Assembly (NCBI RefSeq): GCF_905220415.1
Contig: NC_059552.1
Span: 10,369,001 to 10,433,000, forward strand
Source: Colias croceus
Taxonomy: Eukaryota; Arthropoda; Insecta; Lepidoptera; Pieridae
DNA length: 64,000 bases
Direction: 5' to 3'
Every line of letters begins with the position of its first letter. Position 1 is the stretch's first letter. Both the position numbers and the translations under genes were made by a program. Positions 34,003 to 42,691 of the stretch are shown here, piece after piece. The notes under the pieces were generated by a model, which was given only the letters and a program-made list of their open reading frames with translations, was not told the DNA's origin and did not search any database.

Positions 34003-37000
34003 TTGAGTTTAAACTTCGCCGCGTTTCTTATGCATCTAACGCATTTGTGTATGTGAAATCGTACAAGATTTTTCAATTTGGTGATCCAATACGTTGAACG
34101 TATGTAGTTGATAGTCAGCTGGGGACCTCCGTGCATGGTGTTGGCGTGAGCATCGGCTATAATCAACTTCGCCAAGCAGGAGTCACCGTTTATAATCATC
34201 GGATGTTTGCTGCTATCCTTCAGGTAAGAATTTTCTATCCTTCCTCCGACCCTCATAATTCCTAATTCATCTATTAATGGATTTAAATTGTCAATTTTAC
34301 TCTTTTTAATGATGTTTTTCTGTTTCAGATTCTTCATTTCTTCAGGGTACCAGGTAAGCTGATGCTGACGGATACAACACATGGTGGCATCTCGGAGCTC
34401 TTCAGCTGAAAGGTAAGGTAGAAATTTCGTACGAGTTTCAACGGGATCCTTCAATTTCAGGAATCTTCTGCAGTAGGCGACTACTCTCACCAGCTTCGTA
34501 AAAGATGAAAATTTTAAAAATATATCTATATCTTCACAGTTCTCCTTAATTGCAGCATGTACTCTAACCTTTCTTTCTTCCAGGTCAGTTTTAGTGCATA
34601 TGGAAAGCGGTTTACCATACTGAATATCAATCTTACTTAACCAATCCGGACCGTACTTCCACAAATTATTATCAACTAGCTCAGTAGGTAGTATTCCACG
34701 TGACGCGCAGTCAGCGGGATTTTCTTTGGACTGTATATACGACCACTTACAAGGTTCTAAATGATTTAGAATTTCAGAAGTCCGGTTGGCTATGAATGTT
34801 TTCCACCGACTGGGATGGTCACTAAGCCACGCCAGGACGATGGTGGAATCTGTCCAAGCATGCAACTGTGAAATTGGTATGTTCAATACTTCAGCTACTT
34901 CAAGTAATAATTTAGTTACCAACACCGCACCGCAGAGTTCCAGTCGAGGTATGGAGATTTGCTTGATCGGGGCAACTTTAGTTTTTGCAGCTACCAGGTG
35001 AGTTTTAATTTGTTTATCTTCAGAAATGCAACGAATATAAACCACAGCAGCATAGGCGGCATGTGAAGCGTCGCTAAACCCATGTAACTCCACAACTGTA
35101 TCTTTGCTTCGGGTTTGCACCCATCGCGGTATTTGGAAATTTGTTAGCTGAAATAATTCCTCACGGTAAGTTATCCATTCACTAATAAGTTCAGACGGTA
35201 ATTTATCATCCCATCCAAATCCAGTCATCCATAATTTTTGTATAAATATTTTTGCAGTGATGATGCATGGAGCGATCCAACCAAGAGGATCGTACAGTCG
35301 ACAAATTTCTGATATAATTTCTCTTTTGGTTGCAGGAAGCGACGCTGATAAAAACTGAACTCTATAACTAAAGTCATCGGTACGGCGATTCCAAAAGAGA
35401 CCTACTACTTTAGTCACGTCATCCTCCTTAAGTTCCCTGTCCTGTTCTATATTTCCTTCAAAACCTTCCATCACCTCCATGCTATTACTACTCCATTTCT
35501 GTAGCTTAAAACCTCCTTTACTTAACAATTCATTCATTTCTTCATATAATCGTAATGCTTCCCTTTCAGAATCACACCCGGTTAACAGATCATCCATGTA
35601 AAAGTCTGTTTTTAGTTTTGCAGCAGCTAGGGGGTAGCTCCCACCCTCATCGACTGCTACCTGTTGGAGAGCTTTGACAGCTAAATAAGGTGCACTGGAA
35701 GTGCCAAAGGTAACGGTAAGTAGACGATAATCTTGGATTTCATTATTGTCGTCTCTCCACACAATTCGGTGATAATCTGTATGCTCCCTTTTCAGCTTTA
35801 CTTGCCTATACATTTTTATGATGTCGGCTATTAGGCATATCGGGTGGAGACGCCATCTCATGATTATATGACGTAATTCTGGTTGTAGTCTTGGCCCAAC
35901 CATCAGGGTATCATTTAACGAAATACCATTAGCACTTCTATCTGACGCATTGAATACTACTCGCGTCTTAGTAGTGCTTTTGTCTGGTCTGACTACTGCA
36001 TGATGCGGTAACCATACCGAACGTCTCCGCGTCTCTTCCGAGTCTTCCTGTACCTTTTCCATATGACCCAGCAATAAATATTCCTTCAACACTTGCGTAT
36101 AATTATTCTTCAGTTCGATGTTCTTAAATCTTTTCTCTAAACTCCTTAGCCTTTGCACCGCTACACTTCGCGTATCTCCAAATTCATGCTTCACTTCGGG
36201 GCGGAAAGGTAAGTCGACAATATATCTTCCCTCCCTGTCTCTCTTAGTTGTCCTCTCAAAAATATCTTCACACGCCTTTTCTTCGATTGTCATTATTTTA
36301 TGGCTTGCCAAACATGGCTCTGCTTCTATTTCCCAGAACCTTTTTAGTAGTTCATCTTCATTGCATCCCGCGTGCATGCTGACGATCACTCTCGGTTGTT
36401 GGTGCGTTTCAGAATCTAATATTTCTGATTGAATGTGCCCAGATAATATCCACCCTAAATGCGTTTTCTGTGCTAACGGACATCCAGGGGGACCTTTTAT
36501 CATGCCGTCCTCCAGTACCTGGGCATACACCTCCGCACCAAGCAACAGATCAATTTTGTTTGGGACTTCATATTTTGGATCAGCCAATTGCAGGTGTGAC
36601 AGCTCTGGCCACAACTGCACATTGACTCTCCTTGATGGAAGAAAAGATGTAAGCTTACCGAGAACGTGCGCTTGAACGACCATGGTAAACTTGGGATTAT
36701 AAATTGATCTGATTTTTACTTCTACCATAGATCTTGACGCTAAAGAATCTTCCTGACCTCCTACTCCAGAAATACGAACCTTATTTGGAATTTTCTTTAG
36801 CCCAAGAGCTTGAACCGTGGATTCTGTGATGAGAGAAACCATTGAGCCTTGATCCAATAAGCATCGCAAATTAAAGTAAGCCTTACCTGTATTCGACTCC
36901 GCTTCCACAACTGCAGTAGCCAAAAGAACCTGACTATGGACATTCGAGAAACACGTCACAACATCGCGTTCAGATGTGGTTGCTGAAGAAACAACCACAT

Positions 37001-38234
37001 TCTTTGGATGGGACTCAACATTTTTGGACTCTTCAGGGTGAAGCAATGAATGGTGTTTACGCTTACAAACCTTACATCTGGTGGATTGGCGACAGGAAAA
37101 TACGGAGTGGTTGCTACCAAAACAATTAAAACATAAGCGACTATTTTGTATAAATTTATGTCTCACATCATAGTCCGACTTCGCAAACTCCTTACAATTA
37201 TATAATTTATGAGTTGCCCCTTTGCAATACGGACACTTCGCCACATAAGACTGACCCGATTCAACACTATTCGTCAAAGTATTGTTCACATAAAGTACTT
37301 TGGGACTAAAACGAGGATTTTTTACGTTTACTGACTTAGTATCTAAAAACTCTAATGATCTAAACTTATGCTCCAAAAATTCTCTAAACAGAGTCAAGGT
37401 TGGTAGGTCTTCGCAATCATTTGCCTTGGACTCCCACTGCTTCCTGGACTCAGGGTCCAATTTGTGACTCATTATATAAATGACGATTGTGTCCCAACTA
37501 GTAATATCAATTCCTAGGTTACTTAGAGCACTTAAGCATTCGTTCATACTATCTAATAATTCTCTAATCGCCCATGACGATTCATGATGCAATACTTTTT
37601 GGCTCATGAAACGTTGAAGGATATTGTTTGACAAATACTTTTTGTTGTCATAACGGTTGACTAGCTGAGTCCAGGAAGCCGTGTAGTTTTTATCGGTTAT
37701 TGCTGTATGTCTGAGGAGCTGTTCCGGTTCTCCCAATAAGTGTCCCTTTAAATAATGTAATTTTTGTACATCATCTAATTTATGGTTATTGTGTATTAAA
37801 GATACAAAAAGATCTCTAAAAGTAGGCCATTCTGTGTATTTTCCGGAAAATTTAGGTAAAGAAATTTCTGGTAATTTTATGACACATTTTTCTTGATACT
37901 CTCTGGAATCACTTGATTTTACCCCGGACCGACTATTACCCTTTAATTCATTCAAAGCATCTTTCAATTCCGTTTTGTAATCTACATAAAGTACTTCGGT
38001 CTCATCATATATACAATTTTTAATATAGCTAGAAGATTCTAACTCCCTCTTAGATATCTCGCTAATAATTTGGCGATGAGTATCGCAAAATGATTGCCAC
38101 TGATTTTCTAATGATTCCAAACGAGTTTCAACATACGAAACAGTAATTCTTTCCTTAGGGGATTTTTTAAAATTTACTTTACCCTTAGAGATAAGCTCCT
38201 TACTATTTTCTTGAATTCTATTAAATACTTCCAT
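33999..38234 (-). CDS. BEL/Pao gag-protease-RT-RNase H polyprotein
   Basis: A 1411-residue frame. Gag, about 1-300: VNFKKSPKERI, ETRLESLENQW, LPKFSGKYTEW. Zinc knuckles, about 330-400: CPYCKGATHKLYNC, CFNCFGSNH, CKVCKRKHH. Aspartic protease near 460: CLLDQGSMVSLITE. RT, about 750-1000: LIADIIKMYRQVKL and DFYMDDLLTG with the catalytic Asp residues. RNase H, about 1060-1220: GFSDASHAAYA, IPRLELCGAV and AWTDSTIVLAW, so the catalytic Asp, Glu and Asp are all present. The C-terminus is an integrase zinc-binding region. ATG 38234 (MEVFNR) aligns with the start of the related + strand polyprotein. No internal stops. Gag should form particles in which the leader RNA is copied. Confidence 0.95.
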   Translation of the reverse strand: MEVFNRIQENSKELISKGKVNFKKSPKERITVSYVETRLESLENQWQSFCDTHRQIISEISKRELESSSYIKNCIYDETEVLYVDYKTELKDALNELKGNSRSGVKSSDSREYQEKCVIKLPEISLPKFSGKYTEWPTFRDLFVSLIHNNHKLDDVQKLHYLKGHLLGEPEQLLRHTAITDKNYTASWTQLVNRYDNKKYLSNNILQRFMSQKVLHHESSWAIRELLDSMNECLSALSNLGIDITSWDTIVIYIMSHKLDPESRKQWESKANDCEDLPTLTLFREFLEHKFRSLEFLDTKSVNVKNPRFSPKVLYVNNTLTNSVESGQSYVAKCPYCKGATHKLYNCKEFAKSDYDVRHKFIQNSRLCFNCFGSNHSVFSCRQSTRCKVCKRKHHSLLHPEESKNVESHPKNVVVSSATTSERDVVTCFSNVHSQVLLATAVVEAESNTGKAYFNLRCLLDQGSMVSLITESTVQALGLKKIPNKVRISGVGGQEDSLASRSMVEVKIRSIYNPKFTMVVQAHVLGKLTSFLPSRRVNVQLWPELSHLQLADPKYEVPNKIDLLLGAEVYAQVLEDGMIKGPPGCPLAQKTHLGWILSGHIQSEILDSETHQQPRVIVSMHAGCNEDELLKRFWEIEAEPCLASHKIMTIEEKACEDIFERTTKRDREGRYIVDLPFRPEVKHEFGDTRSVAVQRLRSLEKRFKNIELKNNYTQVLKEYLLLGHMEKVQEDSEETRRRSVWLPHHAVVRPDKSTTKTRVVFNASDRSANGISLNDTLMVGPRLQPELRHIIMRWRLHPICLIADIIKMYRQVKLKREHTDYHRIVWRDDNNEIQDYRLLTVTFGTSSAPYLAVKALQQVAVDEGGSYPLAAAKLKTDFYMDDLLTGCDSEREALRLYEEMNELLSKGGFKLQKWSSNSMEVMEGFEGNIEQDRELKEDDVTKVVGLFWNRRTDDFSYRVQFLSASLPATKREIISEICRLYDPLGWIAPCIITAKIFIQKLWMTGFGWDDKLPSELISEWITYREELFQLTNFQIPRWVQTRSKDTVVELHGFSDASHAAYAAVVYIRCISEDKQIKTHLVAAKTKVAPIKQISIPRLELCGAVLVTKLLLEVAEVLNIPISQLHAWTDSTIVLAWLSDHPSRWKTFIANRTSEILNHLEPCKWSYIQSKENPADCASRGILPTELVDNNLWKYGPDWLSKIDIQYGKPLSICTKTDLEERKVRVHAAIKENCEDIDIFLKFSSFTKLVRVVAYCRRFLKLKDPVETRTKFLPYLSAEELRDATMCCIRQHQLTWYPEEMKNLKQKNIIKKSKIDNLNPLIDELGIMRVGGRIENSYLKDSSKHPMIINGDSCLAKLIIADAHANTMHGGPQLTINYIRSTYWITKLKNLVRFHIHKCVRCIRNAAKFKLN

Positions 38235-38754
38235 TATAATATTCAGAGACTTCCGAACAACAATAAGATAAATAGACTTTATATTCTCAAACTTATTTGA
38301 AATAAATAAATTTAACTTAATATTTAAATTGCATATAAAACAAACTAACTCACATGTATAAACTGTCTCCTCAACTCTAAAATATTTTAAGTGGTAAATT
38401 CTTTTACAAAATTTTACAAGTGTCTATTCAATACAACGAGCAAAGACTAAGTCAATATAAACATTGAAATATTCTAAGTCCATAAATATTCGTGAAAAAA
38501 CTAAGTCAATGTAAACATTGAAAATATTCTAAGTCCAAATCTTCGTTAAAAAACTAAGTCAATGTAAACATTGAAAATATTCTAAGTGTTTTAAAGTAAC
38601 TCTAATTCAATTTGGGCATGGATTCCCCGTCACTTCACTTATTTTCTTGGACTTAAGGTCCAATTTTGATTAATTAATTATTCTTCAAAGTACTCACTGT
38701 TTCACTTCACTCACTACTTGGTAGTCCTTCTCCCTCGCGCCTGTACTCCGGAGT

Positions 38755-39285
38755 CGGTTGACGTCACGGATGTTCTCCCTCTCGCTCGCTCCACTGGCCG
38801 CTGACGTCCCGGGTGTCCTCCCTCTCGCTCGCTCCGCTGCCCGCTGACGTCACGGATGTCCTCCCTCTCGCTCGCTCCGCTGCCCGCTGACGTCACGGAT
38901 GTTCTCCCTCTCGCTCGCTCCGCTGGCTGCTGACGTCACGGTTGTTCTCCCTCTCGCTCGCTCCGCTGCCCGCTGACGTCACGGATGTTCTCCCTCTCGC
39001 TCGCTCCGCTGGCCGCTGACGTCACGGTTGTTCTCCCTCTCGCTCGCTCCGCTTGCCGCTGACGTCACGGATGTCTCCCGCTCGCTCGCTCCACTGGCCG
39101 CTGTCGTCACGGATGGCACCTCTCGCTCGCTCCGCAGGCCGTTGACGTCACGGATGTTGTACCTCTCACTCGCTCCGATGGCCGCTGAAGTCCCGGTTGC
39201 TTCTCTCTCGCTCCCTCCAATGGCTGCTGACGTCCCGGTTGCTCTTCCTCTCGCTCCCACCAGTAGCCGCTGACGTCACCACCTG
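38755..39285 (-). repeat. 43-bp tandem array with CRE palindromes in the BEL leader
   Basis: About thirteen units of 41-43 bp, each with a TGACGTCA-type octamer followed by CGGATGTTCTCCCTCTCGCT and CGCTCCGCTG (+ strand sense). Octamers lie at 38759, 38802, 38845, 38888, 38931, 38974, 39017, 39060, 39102, 39143, 39186, 39228 and 39271. Nine are perfect TGACGTCA, the CREB/ATF site. Those at 38802, 39102, 39186 and 39228 carry changes. Outer units are more diverged. Open frames across it arise from the repeat and are not genes. Confidence 0.85.
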
Positions 39286-39294
39286 GTCTCCAGT

Positions 39295-39312
39295 ATTCGG
39301 CTCGCAGGACCA
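39295..39312 (-). promoter_or_regulatory. primer-binding site of the minus BEL element
   Basis: On the minus strand TGGTCCTGCGAGCCGAAT begins six bases from the 5' LTR. It differs at two positions from the tRNA-Tyr-type site of the + strand element. It is either an imperfect tRNA-Tyr site or fits another tRNA that I cannot identify from memory. Confidence 0.65.
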
Positions 39313-39318
39313 AATTTA

Positions 39319-39557
39319 TGTACCACCAGCAATGTAGTACATACTAGCCAGAGTCGGAAATAAAACACTCAAAAACGCTCTGACCGTATATTTGAGAGGG
39401 TTGCGGAACTACAGTACCATTTTGCTTATATCTAGTTACAAAAGAATAACACAAGCGCGATTCAAAAAACACAGCTTCTACAACTAGCGTCATCTAGTAT
39501 CAAATGATGGAACTAAACCATACTAAAACTTATACTATTAAACCAACGGTTTAGACA
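39319..39557 (-). repeat. 5' LTR of the minus BEL element
   Basis: 239 bp, TG...CA, identical to the interrupted 3' LTR. On the minus strand it begins TGTCTAAACC and ends GGTGGTACA. AGTGTTTTATTTC near its downstream side could be part of the polyadenylation region. Confidence 0.95.
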
Positions 39558-40044
39558 ACCCTATTTTTTAGATCTAGCTCCTATTTACTTTTATCTCTTT
39601 CCTCGGCACAAGAAACACTTTCTTAGCAAAAATTATTTTAAGACGACAGACACATTTTTTTTGTGGATGAAGTCAAAGTTTTTTTTTAAGTTTAGGAAAA
39701 AAACATTTGAAGTATATTATTTTCTAGGTAGAAGACTATCTAGAGAACTACACAATTATTATAACTGTAATGACCTTGTTTAATATTGATTATCATTACT
39801 TTTGGATCAACCCATGTACATGGGATATTCGTATCTCATACTAAATGTATGGGAGGGTTTCAAGTTAATTTTTTAGATATTTCTCGTTTTATTTTTAAAA
39901 ATTTATTATGGCCATTTTAATGGCCATTTTTCCGTAAGTATTACAGAATATAACAAAAAACTTTAAACTGATATCGAAAGTACTTAACCTAATGAGTAAA
40001 TGGCCGTAATAAATTTTTTAAATATTAAAAAAAATAAAAAGTAA

Positions 40045-41367
40045 AAAGCGTGGAAAATGCCTGGAAAATCCCCGGAAAATGCCTGGAAAATCCCCGGAAA
40101 ATGCCTGGAAAATATCCGGAAAATGCGTGAAAATGTCCGGAAAAAGCGTGGAAAATGCCTGTAAAATCCCCGGAATATGCCTGGGAAATGCCCGGAAAAT
40201 GTCCGGAAAATTGCCGGAAAATATCCGGAAAATGCGTGAAAAATGCCTGGAAAATATCCGGAAAATGCGTGAAAATTTCCGTAAAAAGCGTGGCAAATGC
40301 CTGGAAAATCCCCGGAAAATGCCTGGGAAATGACCGGAAAATGCCTGGGAAATGCCCGGAAAAGTTCCGGAAAATATCCGGAAAATGCGTGAAAATGTCA
40401 GGGAAAAGCGTGGAAAATGCCTGGAAAATCCCCGGAAAATATCCGGAAAATGCGTGAAAATGTCCGGAAAAAGCGTGGAAAATGCCTGGAAAATCCCTGG
40501 AAAATGCCGGGGAAATGCCCGGAAAATATCCGGAAAATCCCCGGAAAATGCCTGGGAAATGCCCGGAAAATTTCCGGAAAATTCCTGGAAAAAATCCGGA
40601 AAATGCGTGAAAATGTCAGGGAAAAGCGTGGAAAATCCCCGGAAAATGCCAGGGAAATGCCAGGAAAATATCCGGAAAATGCGTGAAAAATGCCTGGAAA
40701 ATATCCGGAAATGCGTGAAAATGTCAGGGGAAAGCGTGGCAAATGCCTGGAAAATCTCCGGAAAATGCCTGGAAAATCCCCGGAAAATGCCGGGGAAATG
40801 CCCGGAAAATATCCGGAAAATGCCTGGAAAATCCCCGGAAAATGCCTGGGAAATGCCCGGACAATTTCCGGAAAATTCCTGGAAAATATCCGGAAAATGC
40901 GTGAAAATGTCAGGGAAAAGCGTGGAAAATGCCTGGAAAATCCCCGGAAAATGCCTGGGAAATGCCCGGTAAATTCCTGGGAAATTCCCGGAAAATATCC
41001 GGAAAATCTCCGGAAAATGCCTGGAAAATCCCCGGAAAATGCGGGGGAAATGCCCGGAAAATATCCGGAAAATGCCTGGAAAATCCCCGGAAAATGCCTG
41101 GGAAATGCCCGGAAAATTTCCGGAAAATTCCTGGAAAATATCCGGAAATGCGTGAAAATGTCAGGGAAAAGCGTGGCAAATGCCTGGAAAATCCCCGGAA
41201 AATGCCTGGAAAATATCTGGAAAATATCCGGAAAATGCGTGAAAATGTCCGGAAAAAGCGTGGAAAATGCCTGGAATATCCCCGGAAAATGCCTGGGAAA
41301 TGCCCGGAAAATGTCCGGAAAATTGCCGGAAAATGCGTGAAAATGTCCGGAAAAAGCGTGGAAAATA
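40045..41367 (+). repeat. 11-bp minisatellite with higher-order structure
   Basis: About 1.3 kb, near 120 units, of variants such as GCCTGGAAAAT, CCCCGGAAAAT, ATCCGGAAAAT and GCGTGGAAAAT, with some 10-base units (GCGTGAAAAT). A block of about ten units recurs at about 40533, 40820 and 41082, so the array has a longer super-period. Because 11 is not a multiple of 3 and the unit has no stop in any phase, every frame reads the same 11-residue repeat. The frames of 80-216 codons here are by-products. It lies inside the outer nested element. Confidence 0.9.
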
Positions 41368-41710
41368 CCACTTCAAATTTGCGAAGTAATTAAAGCAGAA
41401 AACCAAAAAAAAGAAAAAGAAAGCTAAAATCTTTCATATTAAATGTATATGGGATATTCATATTTCATACTTAATGTATGGGAGGGTTTAAAGATAATTT
41501 TTTTGATATTTTTCGATTTATTTTTTTAAATTTATTACGGCCATTTTACTCATTAGGTTAAGTACTTTCGATATCAGTTTAAAGTTTTTTGTTATCTGTA
41601 ATACTTACGGAAAAATCGCCTGTGCACACTTAACGATTACACCCTGTATATTGACATTCGAACGCAACACTTACAATTTAGTGGTCAAAATAATATACGG
41701 TTTCAACTTT

Positions 41711-41751
41711 ATTATTTTTAAACGTGTATTGAATACACGTTTAAAAATAAT
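41711..41751. repeat. perfect 20-bp inverted repeat
   Basis: ATTATTTTTAAACGTGTATT, one G, then its exact reverse complement. It lies 64 bases beyond the end of the outer nested element. No T run or other sign of a terminator is seen, and no neighbouring gene would use one. Confidence 0.85.
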
Positions 41752-42159
41752 GTGACGAAATTAATACTCCTGAATAATAGATGAGGGTATTTTATTGGAC
41801 CGCAATGAAACTAGTGCTAATGAATTGATTATTATTTGCTTTTAATTGTAATATTTTATCTGTTAAAGTGTAAAGTATATTTTATCTATATTTGTCTGTG
41901 GTTGAGGGTCATTAAAAATAGACGGCTATTAATTTTGCGAAAATGATCCGTCTTGATTATTTTGATAATTAAGAGGGGTTATTATGAAATTAAAATTTAC
42001 AAATGTTTTTGTGGTTGTCGATTTTAAGGTTTGATGTTTTAAAAATATACACAGATTTAAGTAATTTGATTAGATATTTATATTAATATTATATTATCAT
42101 AATATATTTGACAAATTTGAACAAATTTGAATCCATAATTTTAATAATATTTCTGTGCT

Positions 42160-42283
42160 TACACACACAAACACATACCTACACACTCTCGCACACACAC
42201 ATGTACAAATCGATATAAATAGCTCATTAAAATTGATTCTATATCATTTAGATCACAGAACATCTCTTTATATGTTCTGTGAT
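42160..42283. repeat. CA-rich microsatellite and a 12-bp hairpin
   Basis: An interrupted ACAC run at 42160-42202 is followed at 42252-42283 by ATCACAGAACAT, an eight-base loop and ATGTTCTGTGAT, a perfect inverted pair. Confidence 0.7.
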
Positions 42284-42494
42284 TTAGAAAGACAATGTTT
42301 TTGACTGGCGATTTTTTCTTTATATACTTGATAAAGGATCGGGTTTATGAAAAGAGGGAAAGGGTCTTCACGCATTTTTACTTCATACCTTTGAAACACC
42401 CACGCGCGGGCAAATAGAGACCCGTTAAAAGTATTGTACGATGAACTATATATGTTAAAATAAATGTGTATTTTATTGTTTTACTAGTTTTATA

Positions 42495-42691
42495 CTAGCT
42501 GCGCTTTTCACCCGCGTGGCTCCGTTTCTGTTGGTTTTAGCGTTATGATGTAGGTATAGTTTATAACCCTCCTCGATAAATGGGCTATCCAACACTGAAA
42601 GAATTTCTCAAATCGGACCAGTAGCTCTTGAGATTCGCGCGTTCAAAAAAACAAACGAACAAACTCTTCAGCTTTATAATATTAGTATAGA
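42495..42691 (-). mobile_element. Helitron-like (Lep1-type) repeat
   Basis: On the minus strand it runs from TCTATACTAATATTATAAAG through AGAGTTTGTTCG and ACTACTGG-type text to AAAGCGCAGCTAG before T. It is non-coding. CTAGT and ACTAGT repeats just outside (42483-42489) may mark another insertion point. Confidence 0.65.

Larger units (their letters stand above)
38235..39318 (-). other. leader of the minus BEL element
   Basis: About 1.1 kb from the 5' LTR to gag. In order on the minus strand: primer site, a 43-bp repeat array, the shared motif GACGGGGAATCCATGCCC (38614-38631), then about 58-base A+T-rich repeats (38440-38590) with GACTTAG and TTTTCAATGTTTACATTGAC, then an A+T-rich stretch before ATG 38234. 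The layout matches the + strand BEL leader, although the repeat sequences differ. Confidence 0.75.
27551..39557 (-). mobile_element. BEL/Pao LTR retrotransposon, young copy with a LINE in its 3' LTR
   Basis: Two 239-bp LTRs, 39319-39557 (5') and 27551-27642 plus 32732-32878 (3'), are identical base for base once the inserted Jockey element and one copy of its target duplication are removed. Target duplication ACCC lies at 27547-27550 and 39558-39561. Primer site, leader, gag-pol frames and polypurine tract are all present on the minus strand. Identical LTRs mean very recent insertion. The only coding lesion seen is one frameshift at the start of integrase. Confidence 0.95.
27180..39705 (+). 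pseudogene. mariner transposase remnant, split by the BEL insertion
   Basis: Left part, 27180-27550: a segment resembling the family text around the first catalytic Asp (ETKKQSMSWM, KKFKVK), then stops and frame changes, then HQDNAPDHKASVAMAA near 27466-27520, which holds the second catalytic Asp. Right part, from 39562: PYFLDLAPIYFYLFPR, the region of the third catalytic Asp. The BEL insertion falls between HL and PY, and the ACCC target duplication lies exactly there. The gene is non-functional through stops, frameshifts and the insertion. Confidence 0.8.
26910..39816 (+). mobile_element. mariner relic, interrupted by the BEL element
   Basis: The left end reads GGTTGATCCGAAAGTAATG and the right end, inverted, GGGTTGATCCAAAAGTAATG; both are flanked by TA (26908-26909 and 39817-39818). 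The same host sequence without the insertion exists at about 41440-41455 in the duplicated arm of the outer element, so the empty site is visible. Subtracting the BEL element leaves about 0.9 kb, shorter than a full mariner. Confidence 0.85.
26559..41646. mobile_element. outer nested element with long terminal inverted repeats
   Basis: Both ends read CAGGGTGTAATCGTTAAGTG (the right end inverted) and are flanked by TA, within a wider TATA. The inverted repeats continue about 190 bases, through ACTTTAAACTGATATCG and CTTAACCTAATGAGTAAAATG to CTCCCATACATT, with scattered differences. The TA duplication suggests Tc1/mariner-type mobilisation, but no transposase of its own is seen. The interior holds a partial second copy of its right arm, an 11-bp minisatellite and a mariner insertion. 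Without the later insertions it would be about 2.2 kb. Confidence 0.75.

Noticed and set aside
34003..34010. Programmed -1 frameshift at TTTAAAC before integrase
   Set aside because: The heptamer is not in the X XXY YYZ phase relative to the upstream frame, and the -1 frame has a stop across it.
38714..39313. Arg/Glu/Gly-rich open frames across the 43-bp repeats
   Set aside because: Overlapping frames on both strands come from the tandem repeat in the BEL leader; no start context or conservation supports a protein.
40045..41367. CRISPR array
   Set aside because: The repeats are contiguous 11-mers without unique spacers, in eukaryotic transposon-rich DNA.
40079..41406. Multiple open frames of 80-216 codons on both strands as repeat-protein genes
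   Set aside because: They arise because an 11-bp unit without stops is open in all frames; the peptides are permutations of one another and the region lies inside a non-coding TIR element.
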